Origin: Bacteriovoracaceae bacterium
GTDB lineage: Bacteria > Bdellovibrionota > UBA1018
Assembly (NCBI GenBank): GCA_947446835.1
Contig: CANFHS010000131.1
Span: 1-6,658, forward strand
Length of the DNA: 6,658 nucleotides
Direction: 5' to 3'
Part shown: piece after piece, positions 4,822 to 6,658 of the stretch
How positions within the stretch are numbered: the first letter of the stretch is position 1
Layout of the letters: the number at the start of each line of letters is the position of its first letter
The notes under the pieces: generated by a model
What the model was told of the DNA's origin: nothing
The model's database searches: none
What the model saw: the letters and a program-made list of their open reading frames with translations, nothing else
Made by a program: the position numbers and the translations under genes

Positions 4822-6077
4822 CCCCCCGGCAGGAGCCTCAGAAAAAGGCCCGCAACCACCCCGAGACGGGCCAGCGAAGCCAAGGCGAACAGCGCCCGGA
4901 AGCCGCCCCAAGGCTCCAGCCCCGGCACCAACCAGCCACCCATCCAGGTGCCCAGGGTTCCCGCAATTCCGACCGAAGCCCCGTAGAGGGCGAAAGCCAC
5001 GGGCGCCTGCCTGGGCGGACAAAGCCGGAACAGCAAAGCGGACATGCACAGCTGGTAGCCAGCCCACGCAAAACCGTTGGTCAGGAACTCGGCAGGCGCG
5101 AGCAGGCGGATGATCTGGGCATCCGGCGACAGGTACCAGAGGGGCGAAATGCCGACGAGGGCCGCGCACACCGAGATCCAGAGCCGCGGATGGCGCGTCC
5201 GATCGAACATCCGGCCCCAGAACGGCGCCGCCAGCAGAAACCCCAGGGCGGTGAGCGCAGTCCAGAGCGAAACCGTGCTCATGGGGATGCCGAGCCCGCG
5301 CGTGAAGTAGTACGCAAAATACGGTCCTGCCAAGGTCATCGAAAACTGGAAGGCCGCGCCGCAAAGCAGGAGCCCCCGGAACTGCGGCTCGCGAAGCACG
5401 CCGATGGCCGCGCGGATGGGGTGCCCGACGGGGCGAGGTCCGGAGGGCGCGGCAGGAACCCGCGCCAGCAGCCGCGAGGAGTTGAGCCCGTGGAGCACCG
5501 CCAGGAGACCCAGCAGGGCGTACCCCACCGGACGTCCCCTCACCGAAAACCCCACCAGGCTCGCGGCAACCGCGTGGGCCAGCACCACCGCGCCCTGGAC
5601 CGAGCGCTGCCTCAGGCCCAGGAAGCGCCCCCGGATCGAACCCGGAATCAGCTCACGCATCCAGGAGTTCCAGGCCACCGAGCCCAGGTTCAGCAGGACG
5701 GCCGAAGTGCAGGCCGTGACGCCCAGGAGCGCGAAGAACCCGTTGAGCGGAAAGGGTCCGGGAAACCGGGACGGCAGCAGCTCACGGATCAGGACAAAGC
5801 CCAGGGGCACCAGCCAAAGAAGGCGTGCCGACGTGGCCAGCAGAAGGCAGGCCCGCTTCAGGCCTTCGCCCGAAACACGAAGACCCACTCCGAGCGCCTG
5901 GCCGAACTGCCCCAGCCACGGTGCGCTCGCCAGCACGGACACCCAGACCATCGGAGCGCCCAGTTCGCCGGCCATCCCGGAGAGCAGGTTGGCTCCGATC
6001 CAGGTCTCGAAAGCCATTCCGAAAGCGGCTTCCCAGCACAGGTTCCGGATATTGACCCGAAGGCGTGAACGCGACAT
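4743..6077 (-). CDS. MFS-type membrane transporter (12 TM)
   Basis: A 444-residue polytopic protein with the two-half MFS layout. The N half has about six membrane segments to residue 205. A linker (206-228, Pro/Gly/Arg-rich) leads to a C half ending near residue 416. The loop RELIPGSIRGRFLGLRQR (141-158) between segments 4 and 5 is typical of a group of uncharacterised MFS proteins with a P-x3-RGRFxGxRxR signature. FWGRMFDRTRHPRLW (286-300) is the second-half counterpart of the MFS loop 2-3 motif. Cargo cannot be predicted. The open frame continues upstream to 6539 inside the antisense of the LysR gene. ATG 6077 is chosen because the MFS sequence starts there and AGGGG lies just before it. 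The final 26 codons (a basic tail from about 419) run antisense to the end of the glycosyltransferase gene. The divergent LysR gene is a likely regulator. Confidence 0.85.
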   Translation of the reverse strand: MSRSRLRVNIRNLCWEAAFGMAFETWIGANLLSGMAGELGAPMVWVSVLASAPWLGQFGQALGVGLRVSGEGLKRACLLLATSARLLWLVPLGFVLIRELLPSRFPGPFPLNGFFALLGVTACTSAVLLNLGSVAWNSWMRELIPGSIRGRFLGLRQRSVQGAVVLAHAVAASLVGFSVRGRPVGYALLGLLAVLHGLNSSRLLARVPAAPSGPRPVGHPIRAAIGVLREPQFRGLLLCGAAFQFSMTLAGPYFAYYFTRGLGIPMSTVSLWTALTALGFLLAAPFWGRMFDRTRHPRLWISVCAALVGISPLWYLSPDAQIIRLLAPAEFLTNGFAWAGYQLCMSALLFRLCPPRQAPVAFALYGASVGIAGTLGTWMGGWLVPGLEPWGGFRALFALASLARLGVVAGLFLRLLPGGQSRRLGLSTRSARIAATVSTDARQS

Positions 6078-6084
6078 CGCCCCT

Positions 6085-6090
6085 ATTTTA
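6085..6090 (-). promoter_or_regulatory. Candidate -10 box of the MFS gene
   Basis: TAAAAT on the minus strand matches TATAAT at 5 of 6 positions. It lies only 7 nt upstream of ATG 6077, so the transcript would be leaderless or nearly so. The region 17 bp further upstream has no clear TTGACA, which fits an activator-dependent promoter. This is a prediction from sequence only. Confidence 0.4.
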
Positions 6091-6098
6091 ACAGCGCG

Positions 6099-6108
6099 CG
6101 TCGCGACG
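6099..6108. promoter_or_regulatory. Perfect palindrome CGTCGCGACG, candidate operator
   Basis: A 10-bp perfect dyad lies just upstream of the candidate -10 box of the MFS gene, covering the end of the spacer next to the expected -35. It sits 66 bp before the LysR start. LysR-type proteins usually bind dyads in the space they share with a divergent target, so this is a reasonable operator candidate. A short GC palindrome in a GC-rich genome can also arise by chance. Confidence 0.35.
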
Positions 6109-6114
6109 GTCGGG

Positions 6115-6134
6115 CTTTTTTTAACCAAAAAAAG
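6115..6134. repeat. T7-AACC-A7 hairpin/dyad in the LysR-MFS spacer
   Basis: A C plus seven Ts (6115-6122) pairs exactly with seven As plus a G (6127-6134) around the loop AACC. In a GC-rich genome this A/T tract pair stands out. It may act as intrinsically curved or UP-element-like DNA for the divergent promoters. A terminator is unlikely because transcription should start here in both directions. Confidence 0.5.
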
Positions 6135-6149
6135 GATCGCGCGCCCCCC

Positions 6150-6167
6150 CAGGGAAACGGTACCCTG
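6150..6167. promoter_or_regulatory. CAGGG-N8-CCCTG inverted repeat near the LysR start
   Basis: Five-base arms at 6150-6154 and 6163-6167 flank an 8-nt spacer ending within GGTACC. The repeat ends 6 nt before ATG 6174, a position where a bound repressor or a leader hairpin could limit LysR expression. Autoregulation is common for LysR genes, but nothing beyond symmetry and position supports it here. Confidence 0.3.
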
Positions 6168-6173
6168 TGCACG

Positions 6174-6658
6174 ATGCTGATCGATCATCTCAACCTGAAT
6201 CACTTCCGGATTTTCGAGTGCGTCTACCGGCTTCGCAGCATGACCCATGCTGCTGGAGAGCTCCACATGACCCAGAGCGGGGTCAGCCAGCACGTCAAGT
6301 CGTTGGAGGACATGCTGGGAGTCCGCCTCTTTGACCGCATCAAGCAACGGCTGCTGCCCACGGCCCAGGCCGACCTGCTGGCGCGGTCCTGCGCCCGCGG
6401 ACTGGGCGAGATCGAGCAGGCCCTGAACCAGCTCAAAGGCGGCGACAAGGAGCTGACCGGCACGGTTTCGATCGGGATGCCCGTCGAATTCGGACACAAC
6501 ATGGTGCTGCCCCGGATTTCGGAATTTTCGCACAAGCACCCGGGCATCCGCTTCAAGTTCACCCTGGGCCTGGCCCAGTCCATCAGCGAGCTGCTGCTCG
6601 ACGGCGAGCTGGACTTCGCCTTTGTCGACAACTTCAAGCTGGATCGCCGCATCCGGAC
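6174..6658 (+). CDS. LysR-family transcriptional regulator (C-terminus cut by window edge)
   Basis: The first 161 residues are present. Residues 5-62 form the winged helix-turn-helix: HLNLNHFRIFECVYRLRSMT, then AAGELHMTQSGVSQHVKSLE, then LGVRLFDRIKQRLLPT. The AAxxLxxTQSxVSxxVKxLE stretch is the classic LysR recognition helix region. A linker helix (about 63-92) leads to the substrate-binding domain starting LTGTVSIGMPVEF (94-106). It continues with PRISEFSHKHPGIRFKF and LLLDGELDFAFVDNF, standard for the first subdomain. The effector cannot be inferred. The protein likely binds the 96-bp spacer it shares with the divergent MFS gene and controls that transporter, itself, or both. ATG 6174 lacks a strong ribosome site; AGGG lies too far upstream, so translation may be weak. 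Confidence 0.93.
   Translation, partial: MLIDHLNLNHFRIFECVYRLRSMTHAAGELHMTQSGVSQHVKSLEDMLGVRLFDRIKQRLLPTAQADLLARSCARGLGEIEQALNQLKGGDKELTGTVSIGMPVEFGHNMVLPRISEFSHKHPGIRFKFTLGLAQSISELLLDGELDFAFVDNFKLDRRIR

Noticed and set aside
4140..6068. Long rightward open frame of 642 codons opposite the MFS gene
   Set aside because: Its translation is dominated by Arg, Gln, Pro and Gly with no recognisable domain. It is the GC-driven antisense shadow of the glycosyltransferase and MFS genes.
6115..6134. T7/A7 hairpin as an intrinsic terminator
   Set aside because: It has no GC stem, and both flanking genes start away from it, so termination here would make little sense.
6078..6539. N-terminal extension of the MFS frame opposite the LysR gene
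   Set aside because: It is antisense to a clear LysR DNA-binding domain, and the transporter-like sequence starts only at 6077.

Overview
The window is GC-rich and densely coding, with eight complete or near-complete genes plus two cut by the window edges. No RNA gene, mobile element or CRISPR array is visible. The organism looks like a free-living Gram-negative bacterium: there is a lipoprotein-type exported metalloprotease, a LysR regulator, an FmdB zinc ribbon and a DUF971 protein with a CPCASC motif. The mix would fit a GC-rich deltaproteobacterial or Bdellovibrionota-like genome. That placement is a guess from protein flavour, not from a marker gene.

Layout. At the left edge the N-terminus of a Gfo/Idh/MocA oxidoreductase reads leftward (209 to 1). 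A 109-bp divergent spacer packed with short dyads separates it from a rightward DUF971 gene (319-654). Four leftward genes follow, read in the order 2953 to 631: an exported metzincin-type protease, a NicO/UreH-like membrane protein with a His/Cys-rich loop, a second diverged NicO/UreH-like membrane protein, and an FmdB zinc-ribbon protein whose 3' end overlaps that of the DUF971 gene. A 66-bp divergent spacer leads to a rightward pair, a transaldolase (3020-3727) and a GT4-like glycosyltransferase (3754-4821). The glycosyltransferase overlaps tail-to-tail by 79 bp with a leftward 12-TM MFS transporter (6077 to 4743). That transporter is divergent from a LysR regulator cut by the right edge (6174-6658).

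How the genes may work together. The protease and first transporter are 7 bp apart and probably co-transcribed. The second transporter and FmdB are 12 bp apart and probably co-transcribed, with an AT-rich inverted repeat between the two pairs. All of these products, plus DUF971, have metal-binding signatures, so a shared metal theme is possible but unproven. The transaldolase and glycosyltransferase form a sugar-related pair. The LysR gene and MFS gene form a classic divergent regulator/target pair, with a perfect 10-bp palindrome next to a candidate promoter for the transporter. No clearly new system is visible. The most interesting points are the complementary motif changes in the two NicO-like paralogues, the dyad cluster at 231-276, and the substituted catalytic-region Glu in the glycosyltransferase.
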